A stretch of DNA of 64,000 nt from Sphagnum compactum (taxonomy: Eukaryota > Bryophyta > Sphagnopsida > Sphagnales), in the NCBI GenBank assembly GCA_965153455.1, contig OZ234495.1:9792875-9856874 (forward strand), written 5' to 3'. Below are positions 13,376-25,960 of the stretch, in pieces (the stretch's first letter is position 1; every line of letters begins with the position of its first letter). The position numbers were made by a program, and so were the translations under genes. The notes beneath the pieces were generated by a model. That model worked only from the letters and a program-made list of their open reading frames with translations. It ran no database searches and was not told where the DNA came from.

Positions 13376-14291
13376 TGTGATGCACTCCCAAATTCCTTGA
13401 TAGACCCCAATGTGAGTCTAAGGTGAAAATAGCGAAAGAGTAAGGAGTTGAGGCACACTCCTTGGCTCGCATCACTTTGGGGGTAGATGGGCGTGTTGGA
13501 GTTCCAGGATGAGACTAGGAAGAATGACAACCAATCAATCATTCATACGGACCTGCACAAAACTAAACAACAAGTTGGTTAATGCATAACTGGAGCACTT
13601 TTGGTGCTAGGATGAGCTATGGGCAAACTCGGACTCACAAGACACACCACGGCCTGGACTTGGGGGGAAGCCACCACCTTCCCCCTTATTGTATATTCTG
13701 TGCCTGGCCATGGGACCAGCACCCAAATGACATTTTGTCTCGGGACTCCCAAGTGGGAGTCCCCAAATTCCCATAATTGGGACTCCCGCGATTTTGGGGG
13801 CCCATAACTTTGTGTGTAAACCTCCGATTGAGATGAAGTCTGAAGCAAAATTGTAGTCCTCGTTGAAAGCTTTCCAAAGTATGTCGCATGCCACCTGCAC
13901 GCAAGGAAATCAGGGCAATTCCTGACTTTTAGTGGTCAAGAGTCAAATTGCCAATTTGATTCTCGACCCTTCTTTTGACCATAACTTGTGTTTGAAGTGT
14001 CCAAATGGGTCATGCGAGCCCATTTTAGACATCTACATTCCAAGAATTTTTCAATGATATAAGGAACTCCTCAATCCATTGGGTTTTGACCCCTACAATC
14101 GCTCTCTAAAGATTCGGGAGTCCACCGAGACTCCAACTCCTAAGTGGGAGTTCCCTTGGGAGTGTGAGGGGTCATTCCCTCACATTCTCCTACACTCCCG
14201 AAAGCACGAGATGTGACTCTTGGGCTTCTTCTTAACCCGCACCCTTGCAAGCCCTTGCCTTGGTCGCGGGCCCAAGACTAGGGTTGCGACA
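13376..14291. mobile_element. Probable solo LTR (about 0.9 kb)
   Basis: The segment begins TGTGATGCACTCCC and ends GGGTTGCGACA, the TG...CA ends of an LTR. If the LTR starts at 13378, the flanks ATTTG (13373-13377) and AATTG (14292-14296) are a 5-bp target duplication with one mismatch. No second copy or internal region is present, so a solo LTR is the simplest reading. It is richer in GC than its surroundings. It contains a palindrome built from GGGACTCCC and GGGAGTCCC at 13742-13762, and a related pair near 14110-14155. Open frames at 13579-13904 on both strands are shadows of this palindromic sequence. Confidence 0.55.
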
Positions 14292-14296
14292 AATTG

Positions 14297-15545
14297 AAAT
14301 TCGCCAGGGGCCTCAATGGCGACATTGTCACAAGCCATAACGAACCAATGTTCTTTGATCCAACAACGTACTTGAACTTAGAACCAATTCTAATCACAAA
14401 CACAATAAAGAACTTGTGCAAAAAATATGTTACAGTAGCTATAAACAACAATTTAAACCTAGATGCAATTACAAGAAACTGAAAAGCACAAAGTAAAGTG
14501 CATTAGAATACTTACAATAAACACCATAATTAAAATGCAATAATAGAGTGGAACACCAAAGTATTTATAATAACACCAAAAGCAAAATGCAACACCTATT
14601 GTTTGCAGTAGAACACAAAATTCATGTACACTAGATCCTTAAAACTGCTACATTGGATTTCAGAATGCAAGAGTGCACAATGTTACAAAGGCATGATCAT
14701 ACCTAGAGGCAATTACTAACAAGCTTGAAGGTGGTGACAACTATTTGTTGGAGCTTGGAGTCTTCACTGGTGGCTATCCATTGGCGCTTCTCACGTTAAA
14801 TCTTGCAACTTGCAACTCAAGCAAGCTTTTTGAATGTTGTTCATAATGTTAGATGCTACCCAACCCCCAACCCAAAATGATAAGGGCTTGGCCAACTGGT
14901 CATACAAAGTTGGAGAATTGAAGGGCTTCTAAGATCTGGGTCCTAAGGGGGAGAAAGGGGTATCAAAAATCACATTCCAATACCTACACAATTGTAAGGG
15001 GAAAGGGGCTGTTATGGGAGATTCCACAATGGAAAGATGTCCTTAGATGGTTACACTTAGCTTGAATCATTCTTGAACATTGGTAGGTAGGCAATAAACA
15101 GGCATAGGCAGAGATTTGATCAGACCCAATTCTCACTTTAAGGCAACTGATTGCAACATATGCAACATGGTGCAACATGGCCTAATTTTAGAACCCATTG
15201 CACATATGCAACATGGTAACATGCCTTAACATTACATATTACATATGCCCATAAGGAAAGATTTGAGATTCAAATTAGGTAGGTAGATGGACTACTACTT
15301 ACCAAGTTTACCACCTGTTTACTGAATTGAAAATTTAGATCCCATCCACTTGGATTTGATGTCAGGCTCACAAAAATCTTTCCAAGACTTTTTTAAAGGA
15401 TCCCCAAGGAGAAAAGCCTGAGCCTTATTACAACATTTGACCTTACAACACTTCAAATTCAAGAGTAGCCTGAGTGATCTGTTTACTGACAAGTGACAAC
15501 CCTGCTGCACATTTCAAAGTATCTATCCTCCTCATGAGAGAGTCA
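14297..15545. other. Gene-free stretch
   Basis: No coding exon or RNA gene recognised. It contains a short local repetition of GCAACATATGCAACATGG at 15150-15215. Confidence 0.5.
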
Positions 15546-15550
15546 GTCAG

Positions 15551-15980
15551 GCCACAGTGAACCAGCAGCACCCACCAGTGCACCATGAAGGAGGATGAAT
15601 GGTAAGTAAGTGGTTAGGAAACAGTTTTCTGTTGAGTTCCAGTTCCTTAGCTAACCATGGTGTGGTTAGCTCAGTTGCTTTTTTTTTTTTCTTTTTTTTT
15701 TGGGGGGTTTCTACCTACCTACTAACAACCCACAAGCAGGTTGTTATTAGGTAAGTAGTAAAAACAGCCCTTACCTATGTATAAACCATCTCCTTACCTA
15801 GTAATTTATTTATTTTCCTACCTATCTACCTGTGTATGAGACCTATTTCCTACGGAATTGGTTACGGGGTGAAACCAAATATTTAACTCAGTTTGAGGTT
15901 CATCCACAGCTGAGTAATTTCAGGCATCCAGTGGATGGTGGGTGTACTGGTGGGTGCTAGTTCACTGTGGCCCACATGAG
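15551..15980. repeat. Fold-back repeat, arms about 40 bp
   Basis: The left arm at 15553-15592 (GCCACAGTGAACCAGC then ACCCACCAGT) pairs with the right arm at 15927-15972 in inverted orientation. The spacer of about 340 bp contains T-rich and CTACCTACCTAC-type low-complexity sequence. It could be a MITE, but no target duplication was found. Confidence 0.55.
15838..15922. repeat. Dispersed repeat, copy 1 (copy 2 at 21472-21552)
   Basis: GAGACCTATTTCCTAC, then GAAACCAAATATT and TTCATCCACA, recur in the same order and orientation at 21472-21552 with scattered substitutions. The copies are about 5.6 kb apart. The family is not recognised. Confidence 0.55.
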
Positions 15981-16208
15981 TCATTTTATCCTGAAGTGCA
16001 TAATGGAGTGCTCTGCTTCTTGGACCTTCATGGCCAGCAACAACTAAGTAACTACCCTAATGACAAAGAGAATGAATGTATTTTTAGTATTCCTTTCTAC
16101 ATCCTGAAGCTCCCATCCAGATCCTCCTGTCATTCATTGTTCTGTGGCATGCCACAAGCTTTGTTTTGTTTTGTTTGATTTTGATTTGTTTCTTGAGGAA
16201 GACTCTGG

Positions 16209-16235
16209 TATTGTTGTTGTTGTTGTTGTTGTTCT
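16209..16235 (+). repeat. (TTG)n microsatellite
   Basis: Eight or nine consecutive TTG units. An (AGC)n run of five units lies at 16568-16584. The open frames across this region take their low-complexity tracts from these runs. Confidence 0.9.
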
Positions 16236-16683
16236 GGATTCTTTTGACTTGTGCCTTGTCCACACTTTTGTTTTGGGAGGGAAAGAAGAAGTAAGTAGGT
16301 ATATATATCTATGGGAACTTGGAAGAAAATAGCTTTTGTGTTGTTCAAGACAACTTTTCTGGAGTTGATAGGAGGACTTCGTTCCCTAAGTTCCCAAAGT
16401 TCCCAAAGTCCTCTTGACCTAGGTGGATGTCAGGGCCCACACAAAAGTTTCATGTGTCAGAAAGAGACAGTGTTATGTTTTTTTGTTTTGGTATTAAACA
16501 AGTTGAGACCCTCAATTTTAGGGCAGCCTTTTAGTCAGGATGCGTCATTCACATGGGCTCACATGTTAGCAGCAGCAGCAGCAGCAGGCCCATTCACTTT
16601 CATTGAATTTTCTCCATACTTGTGTGAATTGTTACTATCCTTCATTAGGGCAAAGCACTAGCAAGGTGCAATGAGAGAAATGT

Positions 16684-16928
16684 ACCGGCCTCGGAACCGG
16701 TCGAAAATCAAGGAAGGGCATGTATTCAGGTCCTTTTCCTACGGAAAGCAGAGCTGGGATTTTTTCACTTTTAGAAACAGCGACAGGCTGGCTGGTACCT
16801 TCCGCAGGTCAGAAGATCCCAGTACAGCCTGGCTGGTACCTTCCACCACCGAAGATCCAGCTTGCTGAAAACAGGTTTCTTCAGGCAGGTAAGGGAGCTG
16901 AAAATACAAAGGAAAAATCAAGGCAGTG
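16684..16928 (+). repeat. Long inverted repeat pair, left arm (right arm 36783-37045)
   Basis: About 245 bp starting near CCGGCCTCGG and ending AAGGCAGTGCTTC match the reverse complement of 36783-37045 at high identity, with a few indels. Shared landmarks in order are GGTCCTTTTCCTAC, GCAGAGCTGGGATTTTTTC, GACAGGCTGGCTGGTA, a second CTGGCTGGTACC, GCTTGCTGAAAACAGG and GCAGGTAAGGGAGCTG. The last contains a good splice-donor consensus. The arms are 20 kb apart and their outer flanks differ. It probably is a conserved part of a repeat family such as an LTR or leader region. Confidence 0.75.
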
Positions 16929-17540
16929 CTTCAAATTTCATAAAATTCCCCCCCCCACAACTTCAAATTTCCTCCTTCCCATGTGACTGAAAATCAGTGT
17001 TGAGGTGTGTGTCAGTTGCTTGCTGGGGGATTCCTCCTCCTGTCATATGCCCCAAAGTCCCCCTTGCTTCAGGCCTGCAAGACAAGTATCTGCAGGCTTG
17101 CCTGCATCTGCAGGTGCGAACATATTCCCCCTCCCCAATAATTAATTAAATATTTATTTATTTATTAAAAATTAAAAATTAAAAAATCTCTCCTTTCCAT
17201 AATTACTTGTTCAACTTCTGTGGCTCAACCCATTGGACAGAATAGTCCAGTCTATTGGACAAATTATTTTTTACACAAAGCACCTATTTTGGTTTTTGGA
17301 TGTGTGTTAAAAAAAAAAAAAAGCCAAAGTTTGTGGGACTCATCTATTTGAAGATTTTTGATCTTCAGACCTGGGAAAATATATAGGTATGTGTTTTCTG
17401 AACATTAGGCATTTTATTCAAATACATGGCAATTAATACATAATTACTTAAAATTTATCATTTTTAAAAATGATAATATCTGCATTAACAAAATTTTCGT
17501 CCCTTGTGGCTAAATTGTTAGTTCAACAATTGGTTGTTGA

Positions 17541-17829
17541 ACCAATGTTTTGAGGACAGGTGGGATGTCCAAAATATGTAGTAATATTGAGTTGTTAAAC
17601 ATCCATCCTATGCCTTGGAACATGAAATTGAGAGAACCAATGTTTTGAGGATAGGTGGATGTTCAAAATATTGAGCAATATTGAGTTGTTAAACATCCTT
17701 CCTATGCTTTGGAACATTAAATTGAGAGAACGAATGTTTTGAGGACGGGGTTGATGTCCAAAATATCGAGCAATATGTAGTTGTCAAATATCCTTCCTAT
17801 GCCTTGAAACACTAAAAAAATTGAGATAA
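17541..17829. repeat. Tandem repeat, three units of about 95 bp
   Basis: Units start at 17541, 17636 and 17730. Each runs from ACCAATGTTTTGAGGA (ACGAATG in the third) through GTCCAAAATAT and CATCCTTCCTATGC to AAATTGAGAGAA. Lengths are 95, 94 and about 100 bp. No function is suggested. Confidence 0.85.
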
Positions 17830-18921
17830 AGATTACACATATGTATAATGCATGTATCAAATATTCTAATGTAAAATGTAGTGCAATAATTGAAATATGT
17901 ATCATGTGCACAAACCAACCAACAATACACGTATAACTTCACACTTTGAAAATCTATTTCAAGTGTTCTTGATGGTGCTATGCAAATATGATTGGCGCTT
18001 CTCCTTCAATTTATTTTATGTTTATTCCTAACTATGGGCAACTTAGTTTTGAAAATAATGACCTCCCAAGATTGTCATCACAAGTATAATACTAGGTAGA
18101 GACTCATGGTCGTTAGAGTCCCCCAAAGTCACAATGGTATGTATTATGTACCTTATAACTCATGCCTCTCAATACTCTTATGTGCCTTAACTTTTGTGCA
18201 TCCAAGCTCATGTGCATCCGGACTCTTGTGTTACTCATGGGTTGAGTAACCAAAAGGTGAACCTTAAAAAGGAATAGGCCATGACACCATGGTGCAACCA
18301 AGAACTATTTCACTATACGACAATATGATATTATATTGATAAATATTGATTTTAGTCAATGAAAGATCATACAAAGTAATTTGGGTTTTTTAAATTATCA
18401 TAATTTTTTCTGTGAACTTGTACAAAATTTTAAATTATTGGTTTTGAGATGTATTCCAATTTGAATTTTTTTTTTTCCATTAAAAACTGTGTAAAAACAA
18501 ACCAGTTTGGGACCAATATGCAGCAGAACCATATCCAAACTTTTCTAATCACATGGCATCATTGAGTGAATATAATGTAGAGAAGAACCCAAGTCCTGAC
18601 TTTGAAAGATTGTTATGATTTTGTATCATTGAACTTTATATGGGATTTCAAGAGTGCTCGCTGTAAGTGGGTGCATGCAAACAACTCTTTGAATTTGTTG
18701 CATTAACTTCTCTCTTTCTGTGTGTGTCACATACTTACAAGTACATCATCAAATTTTCAATAACTTATCCTTAAGTTGCTCATTCAGAATGAAATGAAAT
18801 GACCCAAGTATCCAGATCCTAATGTTTCTTCTCGCAAAAGTCTGTCAGGTTGGTGAGTCGCGGTGACAACAGGATGCATGATACAAATCCCGATCTGTCT
18901 GGCCAGTCCACGAACTGGGTA
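17830..18921. other. Gene-free stretch
   Basis: AT-rich sequence without a supported exon, RNA gene or recognised element on either strand. Confidence 0.5.
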
Positions 18922-19058
18922 GATGATGATGATGATGATGAAGAAGAAGTTGCAACTCCTCGTCAACAATGTCATAGATGATGGCGTTTTAGATCATTGA
19001 TGATGATGAAGAAGTTGCAACTCCTCGTCAACAATGTCATAGATGATGGCATTTTAGT
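18922..19058. repeat. 65-bp tandem duplication after (GAT)n
   Basis: A (GAT)n/(GAA)n run followed by GTTGCAACTCCTCGTCAACA, a CATAGATGATGGC block and TTTTAG occurs twice with a 65-bp period (GTTGC at 18949 and 19014). The near identity implies a recent slippage or duplication event. Confidence 0.85.
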
Positions 19059-19059
19059 T

Positions 19060-21905
19060 TCATTACTTACAAAACTTACATACGGTCCTGCAGAGATTCT
19101 AAATGTCAATTCTGCCTGTTGTTTACAAAGAAGTTCCCCTTCCAGAAGCAGGTCAGGGGTTGGTGTAAGGTGGTGCGCAAGGTGGGGGGCCAGGGTGAAT
19201 CAGCACTTATATACTAGAACCTTCACCTTCTTGAGTGAGACCTTTTAAAGCTAATAATGAATTGAGAAAATGTTAAATTTGAACTCAGAAAAACCATGAT
19301 TTAGTCTAGATTACATATCTATGTTGTTTAGAAACAATGCAAAATACTAATAATCGGGGTTTCAACTAGTGTTGTTAGGTACCTAGTTTGTAATTTCAAA
19401 ATTGGGAGTTCATGGTTAGCTCTTTAATTGAGCTAGCTAGCACCTTTTAGTTGGAATTGGCATAAGAATTGGGATTGTGGAAGTAACCTTTTGTTATGTA
19501 TTTGGAATCGAAACTAACACTGTGAAAAAACATTCTTCAGAAAAGGGTTAGGTTCCTTAGACAAGGTGATTTTTTTTTTAAAAAGTTAACAAGTGGGCTT
19601 AACTTTATATTTATTTATTTATTTTAATTAATTTGTTGAACTCCATACCTATGTAATGAGTCCTTGGTTTTAATTTGTTGTAAAACCCTTGTATATAAAA
19701 CATTTTGAAATAAATCCCTTTGCATTTAGAGTGGGCTTCATCTCATGAACATACATGGGCATGGGTTTGCAAAGTGTAACCAATTCTTTTGGCTAATAGA
19801 CTAGGTGAATGTACCTTGTTTTTTTTTTTTTTGAAAATGGTTTATGTAGGTTAAGGGACCGCTTTTGATGCTTCACAAGTTCTCACTCCTTTCAATCTCA
19901 TAGTTGGTCTCTCAAGACTTGGAATGCCTTCAAGAAGGATTTCAAAACTAGGGACCCCTAGTAAACATACTAGGAATGAAGATTGTTTCATTAAGGAATG
20001 GTGTGTCACAATGAGATCTTTGCAGTTTGGGACAATGGCCTTAGCTCAATGTTTGCCCCTCATTGCATTTTAATTTTTATGAGTTTTAATAAGTAAAAGG
20101 GGTCACTTTTCCCTCCCCCACTTTGGGGGGTTCTCCTCTAGCATTTGGGGGAGTGTGAAATGTGTACATGGAACCATACTTGATTTTTTAATCATGTTCA
20201 AAAGCTTTTTTAATTTGAAAAAATATATGCTATAATTAAAATGAAAGGGTTTAAACTTGGAAGATTTGAGCCTAGTTCCTCAAATTCATTTTTAACCCGG
20301 TGATTTTGGTTTTAGCACCTTTTTTTCAAATTGATGAACCTTCAAGCTAGGTTTAAAAACTGAGTCTAGGTTACATGTATATACTACACATTCCCTAAGA
20401 TTGTATAGGTACATAGTTTTACAACAGATTCAATCTATGGATTGTTTTAAGTACAAAGTTTTAAGACTAATGATTTAGTTATAAAGTTCAATCTAATTAC
20501 CAATTTTATTTTATTTTAAAGTTTAAGTTTCCTACCAAAAGAAAGCATGTTTAAGAATTATTTTTCAAATTTTCATTGATTTTCAGTTTGTAGTAAAAGG
20601 TTAATTCCGTGGTTCAATTTTTGTGTCGGTTCCACCAAAAGGAAGGATGCACAAGAACTGTTTGGGTCACAAGAACTTAACATAAACCCTGGGTTTAACA
20701 CTGAAAACTAAGGAACTTGTGTAATAAACAATATATGAAGCTTTCCTTCAATATTTTTGGCTATATATTGAAAATCCTAAAAAAAAAATTATAAAAAAAT
20801 CTGGAAATTTTAAATTGTTTTTAAAATTAAAACCCTCCATAAACACTTGGGTTTCTGATTTTTAAAATTCACATTCTGGCAAAATTTGGCCAATAAAGAA
20901 AAAGGCTGCTAAACACATTCACAGGCTATGTATGTTTCCATTGGAGTTTCCACTTATCTTGAGTACTGGAAGATGAAGTCTGGAAGCCCCTGACTCTGGT
21001 TTCTGTGGGGTATGTGCAAAACAGTTGTGGTTCTTTGCCTGACATATTACTAAGAATGGTTCTCTGGATTCATTCACCAGGCATATATATGTTGGAGCTG
21101 ACAAAACAAACATGCCATAAGCTTTTGTTGTCAATGCCATGCTTCTTAAGGAAAATGTTAAAATAGGCAAAAGGGTCCATTAATGCTACCAGTACAAAAG
21201 TACTGACACTATTTTTATTTTTATTTTTATTTTTTCTCCCTGCTTGCCCTTTGCCCATTTAAGATAGATCTACAACAAAAGAAAAACCATGTACATAACC
21301 TACTTAGCAGGTTATGAACATATATATATGCATAGGCATAATTACATACCCATGATAGGTATATTCTAGCATCCATAACATGGATGGTATTTTATGTCTT
21401 GTTACCAGTTCTGCTCACTTGTTGGGTCATCCATGTTCTTCTACCACTGTGCTCATCCTCTGACTTCTGTATGAGACCTATTTTCTACAGAATTGGGTTA
21501 CCAAGGCGAAACCAAATATTAACTTGGTTGAGTTTCATCCACAATTGAGTAGTAGCGGTTCTGGTAACCCCTTGTCTCAAGGGGCTTACCATCCATCCCA
21601 TTTTTGTGATACCCATTGGGTTATTCTTCATTGGGTAGGAACTTTTTTGTAAACAACGAAAAGTTGCTCCACCAACACGTTATTTTGCTTTCTAACATGC
21701 CTTGCCACGACACTAGAAAAACCACCCTTTAGGTTGTCTTACGGAAGCCCTTAAGTTTTTTGTATGTAAAAGAGAAGAAGTTCATTTCCATTTGCCTATT
21801 GACTAGGAGAGAGGGTATAATTTTTCCACCCCTCCAAAAGAAAATTTGTGTTGAAATAATGACACTAAGGTATCACGACCTTTTGTCACGACACATTGAA
21901 ACAAT
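19060..21905. other. Gene-free stretch
   Basis: No exon with a recognisable motif. The sequence is AT-rich with several A/T homopolymer tracts and includes copy 2 of the dispersed repeat at 21472-21552. Confidence 0.5.
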
Positions 21906-22059
21906 CACTACAACAAAACGTGTCCCTGTACGCCAAATGATTTCATTGGATTTTGAGTGAATTCATTAGTTGTAGTGAACGGAGACCAGTGAAGAAGCAA
22001 TGAATTCACTGGATTAGTGAACGGGGACTAGTGAACTGCACCCACATTTTGTAGTAGTG
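21906..22059. mobile_element. CACTA-type MITE, copy 2 (154 bp, inverted relative to copy 1)
   Basis: It starts CACTACAACAAAA and ends TTTTGTAGTAGTG. The flanking 3-bp duplication is AAT (21903-21905 and 22060-22062). Aligned by eye to the reverse complement of copy 1 it has the same length, no indels and about 13 substitutions in 154 positions, most of them transitions. Confidence 0.88.
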
Positions 22060-22601
22060 AATGTATATGACAAGAATACAGAGAGAAATATGGGTTGATT
22101 TGGAACACAATAGATGTAAAAAGCTGCCCAACTTTTATTCCAAGGAAACAAGAAGACAAGGCAAAGCCCACCAATGCAAAATGAAAAGCCAAAAACCAAT
22201 TTTGATTACTTGGGAAAAAGCAATTGATGTAAACCTTCAAATTTTGGATTTCTTTCTGTTCCAGAAGGAAAAAAGGATTGAATATTCAAGAATATTCTAT
22301 TTGTCTAAATGAAAAATTCAAAAATAATTAATTAATTAATTAAATTATATGACAAACATGTGTCAAAGCTGCCAGGGTACTCTGGTATTTGAGCAGAGGA
22401 CATGAAAGCTTCTTCTCAAAACAGCTTTGTGTCTTCCCTTGCCCCCCTAGTTTTTCCATCAGAGAAGGAAGCAGCTTTGTTGTTTTGCTTCACATATAAT
22501 AATGTAATTGTGAAGGTCAGTGGCAGAATGTGGTCTGCCACATTCTGAAGAGCTTTTCAACAATGTGGGCCTTTGCAGACTTGCCCCCCCCCCCCCCTCC
22601 C

Positions 22602-22637
<36 letters not shown>

Positions 22638-23500
22638 TTTGGTCCTCATTTGTACCCTGGTTGGAACTTGCAAGCTTGTGATTGTCTGGCACATCGCCTG
22701 CACAATAAGTCAGCACAAAAATTATTGTATATATGATTTGATAAGAAGAGAAGAGAAGAGGAGGAGCCCACTTTTGGTTGGAAAGTCAGTGTTTTTGTTG
22801 ACATTGTCAGGAAGCTTTGCTTCTGTCCCCATGATGCTTCTAATCCACTTCAGACATCCTTTTTTCTCTGGCAAAAGTGAAGTGGTTCTGTACGTGTGTG
22901 CAAAGTTCAACTTGCCATTTAAAATAGCTTGACATGTGCAAGCTACTTTTTTAAATTGCCTGAATGAATTCCAACTATGAAACCTTTCCTCTTAAAACTA
23001 ACTGGGTTAAAATCAGTGTTGGGTGGTTCTCACTTTTTTTTTCTTTTAAAGATTTTGTGATGTAAGCCAAGATGGAAATCATCCAGAAATGCTTTAGCCA
23101 AATTTGGTTACATATTACATATGAAAGTAGAAAAAAAAAAACTGAATCCTTCTATATTCTCGGCTACCTACTTGAACTTACCATTAAAATCGGGTGATTT
23201 TGGATTTCCTTTTCTTCAAAATATGGCGAATTTGGGTCATTTTTTTTCCATGGAAATCACTATGTATATGTCAAAATCATCTTTTTCAAGTCAAAATTTG
23301 GTGAAAATTCACCAGTAAAAGAATTGCTAGTCGGTTTTAGTTTTTAGAAAGGTATTAAATATCAACCCAATTCTTATAATACTTTTTTTTTCATGCTTTA
23401 GAGAACCAATTAGGGTATCAAGTTTTTGATTTCTTATTAAGCAAGTTCTCAAAGTGTTGATTCTCACAACTTTGCCAATAGTTGGTTATCTAAGATGGAT
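22060..23500. other. Gene-free stretch with poly-C and (GA)n
   Basis: A C tract at about 22585-22598 is followed by CTCCC and a (GA)n run at 22609-22634. The 119-codon frame at 22573-22932 is created largely by this low-complexity sequence and has no recognisable domain. Nothing else is supported. Confidence 0.6.
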
Positions 23501-25960
23501 CTCACAAACTCATTTATCAAATTTTCTTTTAAACTTAACAAAATAAGAATTTTTATTTATAAAAAAATATTTTTTAATTAAATGAAAAAATCATTTTCAA
23601 TAACTTGATGTTTTCACAACTTCATCTTGCTCAAAAACATCTTCAAAATCTTTCAACTCCTCTAAGTTTACATGTCTCAATTAACTCTAATAAGTTAGAA
23701 AAAGTTTTACAATCAACCTTAGAACCATTAAACCATTTTTGCTCACAAATTTCAACTTTAAAAAAATCAATTATAAAAATAAAATGAATTAGTAAGTATT
23801 CCAACTTATTTATTTATTTTTATTATGATTTCATCTCAATTTATGATCCAAGATTGCCTAAGATTTGGTGAGTAAAAAAACCAATGGTAAGAAACATCAA
23901 CTCATGTTTCTTTCACCATTGAAAAAAACATTTGATATCTTTCACATCCATTTGATATCATCTTTAAAAATCAATAATTCCATGCTAACAAGCTCTTTCA
24001 CTAGTTCACTTGTATTTGTAATAATTTCAAAGATATTTAAAATATAATATTCATCAACACCCTAGTTATCAAAACTATTTTTAGACTTTACCAAGGGATA
24101 CAAATGGTGATGAAATTCCAAAAGCATTGGATATAAAGGTTTCTTATCATATTTTTCAACAACAATCACACCTTGCTTGAGTCAATAAAAGGATACTAGA
24201 CAATGGTTTTTAGACTTAGGGTCTAGCATCATGGAGAACAAATTGTGGGTTTTTTTCATATTTCCTTTAAAATGAATCCAAAACATCATAAACTCCTCTT
24301 TTTTTGCTTAGAAATGAGCAAAAGAAACACAACAATAACATTTAAATCCTTTTCCATCAAATTATCTTTAAATGTTGGGATTTTAATTTCCTTCCTGAGT
24401 TTCAAACTCATGGATATGACAAAATGCAATGCATCATTAAACAATCAATGTTTATGAAATTAGTTTAAAACACAAGTAATCACAACAAGGGAAAGAAAAT
24501 CCACAATAATATGGGAGATGTGCCATGTTAATAGAAGTTTTTTTTTTGTTACAATATAAAACAATAGCTTCACAAAAATGTAAAGCCTCTTGAAACATGA
24601 TCTTATTTTGCTAGCAAACTTTTAAAATAAGATAAATGCTTCCAACTACTATTCCATTTTTTAACTTAAGAAAAACTTCAAATTGAAAAAAATGTTTTGA
24701 AGTGAAATTTGAAAACTACCCTGTTTTCACCATCCAATATTCAATTTCCTTGGGTGAATTTTTAAATCAACATAAGTTATATTCCACTCTTGTTTTCTTT
24801 TCTTAGATTTGTTGGGTTAAGTTATGCATTTTTATAAATCTCCTTGTGCAAATTTAATAGAAACATATTTTAGATTTTTGTACATTTTCTCATATGTTGT
24901 AGCATATTAACACACCTTGAAAAAAACATGGCCAAAACAAGTGCCCTAAAAACTTTCTTCCAAACCCAATGCTTCACAACGTCTCACAACTAACTTTAGT
25001 ATAGTAGTTATTGCATTATGATTCAAAACTTTTCATCCAACGATTTTTTCCCTTAAACCATATTTCTCCAATAGTTTGTGTTAAGCTTCTAGCAAAAACA
25101 TGTCTTGTAATTTCTGCAACATCAAATAATTCAATGGTGATGTGCTCTAATTATTAATCAATTCCCAAAAAATTAATGATTGGAGCAAATACATCATGAG
25201 TTTGTTTTGACATCCATAAATCAAGACATGGGGTTGCATAATTACACTATGCTAAGGTTGGTAAAACATACAATTGTTTGATTTTTCCAACCATGTGAAA
25301 TCTACCTCCTAGAAGGAAATAAGACTTGTGGATACAAAGTTAGGGCCAAGTGGTTAAACCAAATGTCCTCCACAAACTACATATGTAAATGATTATTCTC
25401 AATTTAAAGGTCAAGGTCTTCCATAAACTCTTGGTGTTACATATCACCCTTTTTGAAAGGATATTTCATAAAAAAAGAATTGAAATTAAACTTTAAGACA
25501 CATTAGGCCTTTTTTATGCTCATTGTTTTTCCATATTCCTTCTCATTAAGCTATTCACTTTCTCTTCAATATTTTTTTCAACAATAAAATGATTTGCATG
25601 CACATGTTTTTTCAATGATATTGTTCCATTGGTTTTATAATATGAGATTAAACCTTTCCTTGACTATGTTCATGGGGTTGATGCATTGATTGGATTATTA
25701 CAACAAAGTATGCAACACATAATAAATGCATTAACAACATCCAAATATTTGTTATCATTTACAAAAAAGAAAGTTCAACAAAAGGAATTTTTGCTAAGAG
25801 GTTTCCAAACTTTTTTTTGAGCATGCAACTTTGGAAGAATATTTTTGACGTTTATTCTTCATTTTTAAGATTTTTGCTAGCTTTAACTTATTGATTGGGG
25901 TACTTTTCAGACCTTTCTTCCAAATGTTATTCTTCCATACTTAATTAATGAACACTTCAC
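23500..25960 (-). pseudogene. Decayed hAT transposase, second family
   Basis: Joining frames on the minus strand gives a recognisable plant hAT transposase. In order it shows SYYKTNGTISLKKHVHANHF (about 25620), KRPNVS (about 25510), FVEDIWFN then LFPSRR (about 25320-25380), DLWMSKQTHDVFAPIINFLG (about 25160-25230), ELFDVAEITRHVFARSL (about 25090-25140), SCETL and KYVSI-type pieces (24870-25010), and a weakly conserved C-terminal half. Stops occur every few dozen codons and many positions look like C-to-T or G-to-A changes, so it is long dead. It is not closely related to the hAT-like relic at 10.9-13.3 kb. The 3' limit is uncertain. Confidence 0.7.

Noticed and set aside
13579-13904. Several open frames on both strands
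   Set aside because: They mirror one another across the palindromic part of the probable solo LTR.
15660-15680. GGTTAGCTCAGTTGC, which resembles the A box of a tRNA gene or SINE head
   Set aside because: No B box or cloverleaf follows; the next 50 bases are a T/G homopolymer tract.
22573-22932. 119-codon open frame
   Set aside because: It runs through a C tract and (GA)n and shows no recognisable domain or splice context.
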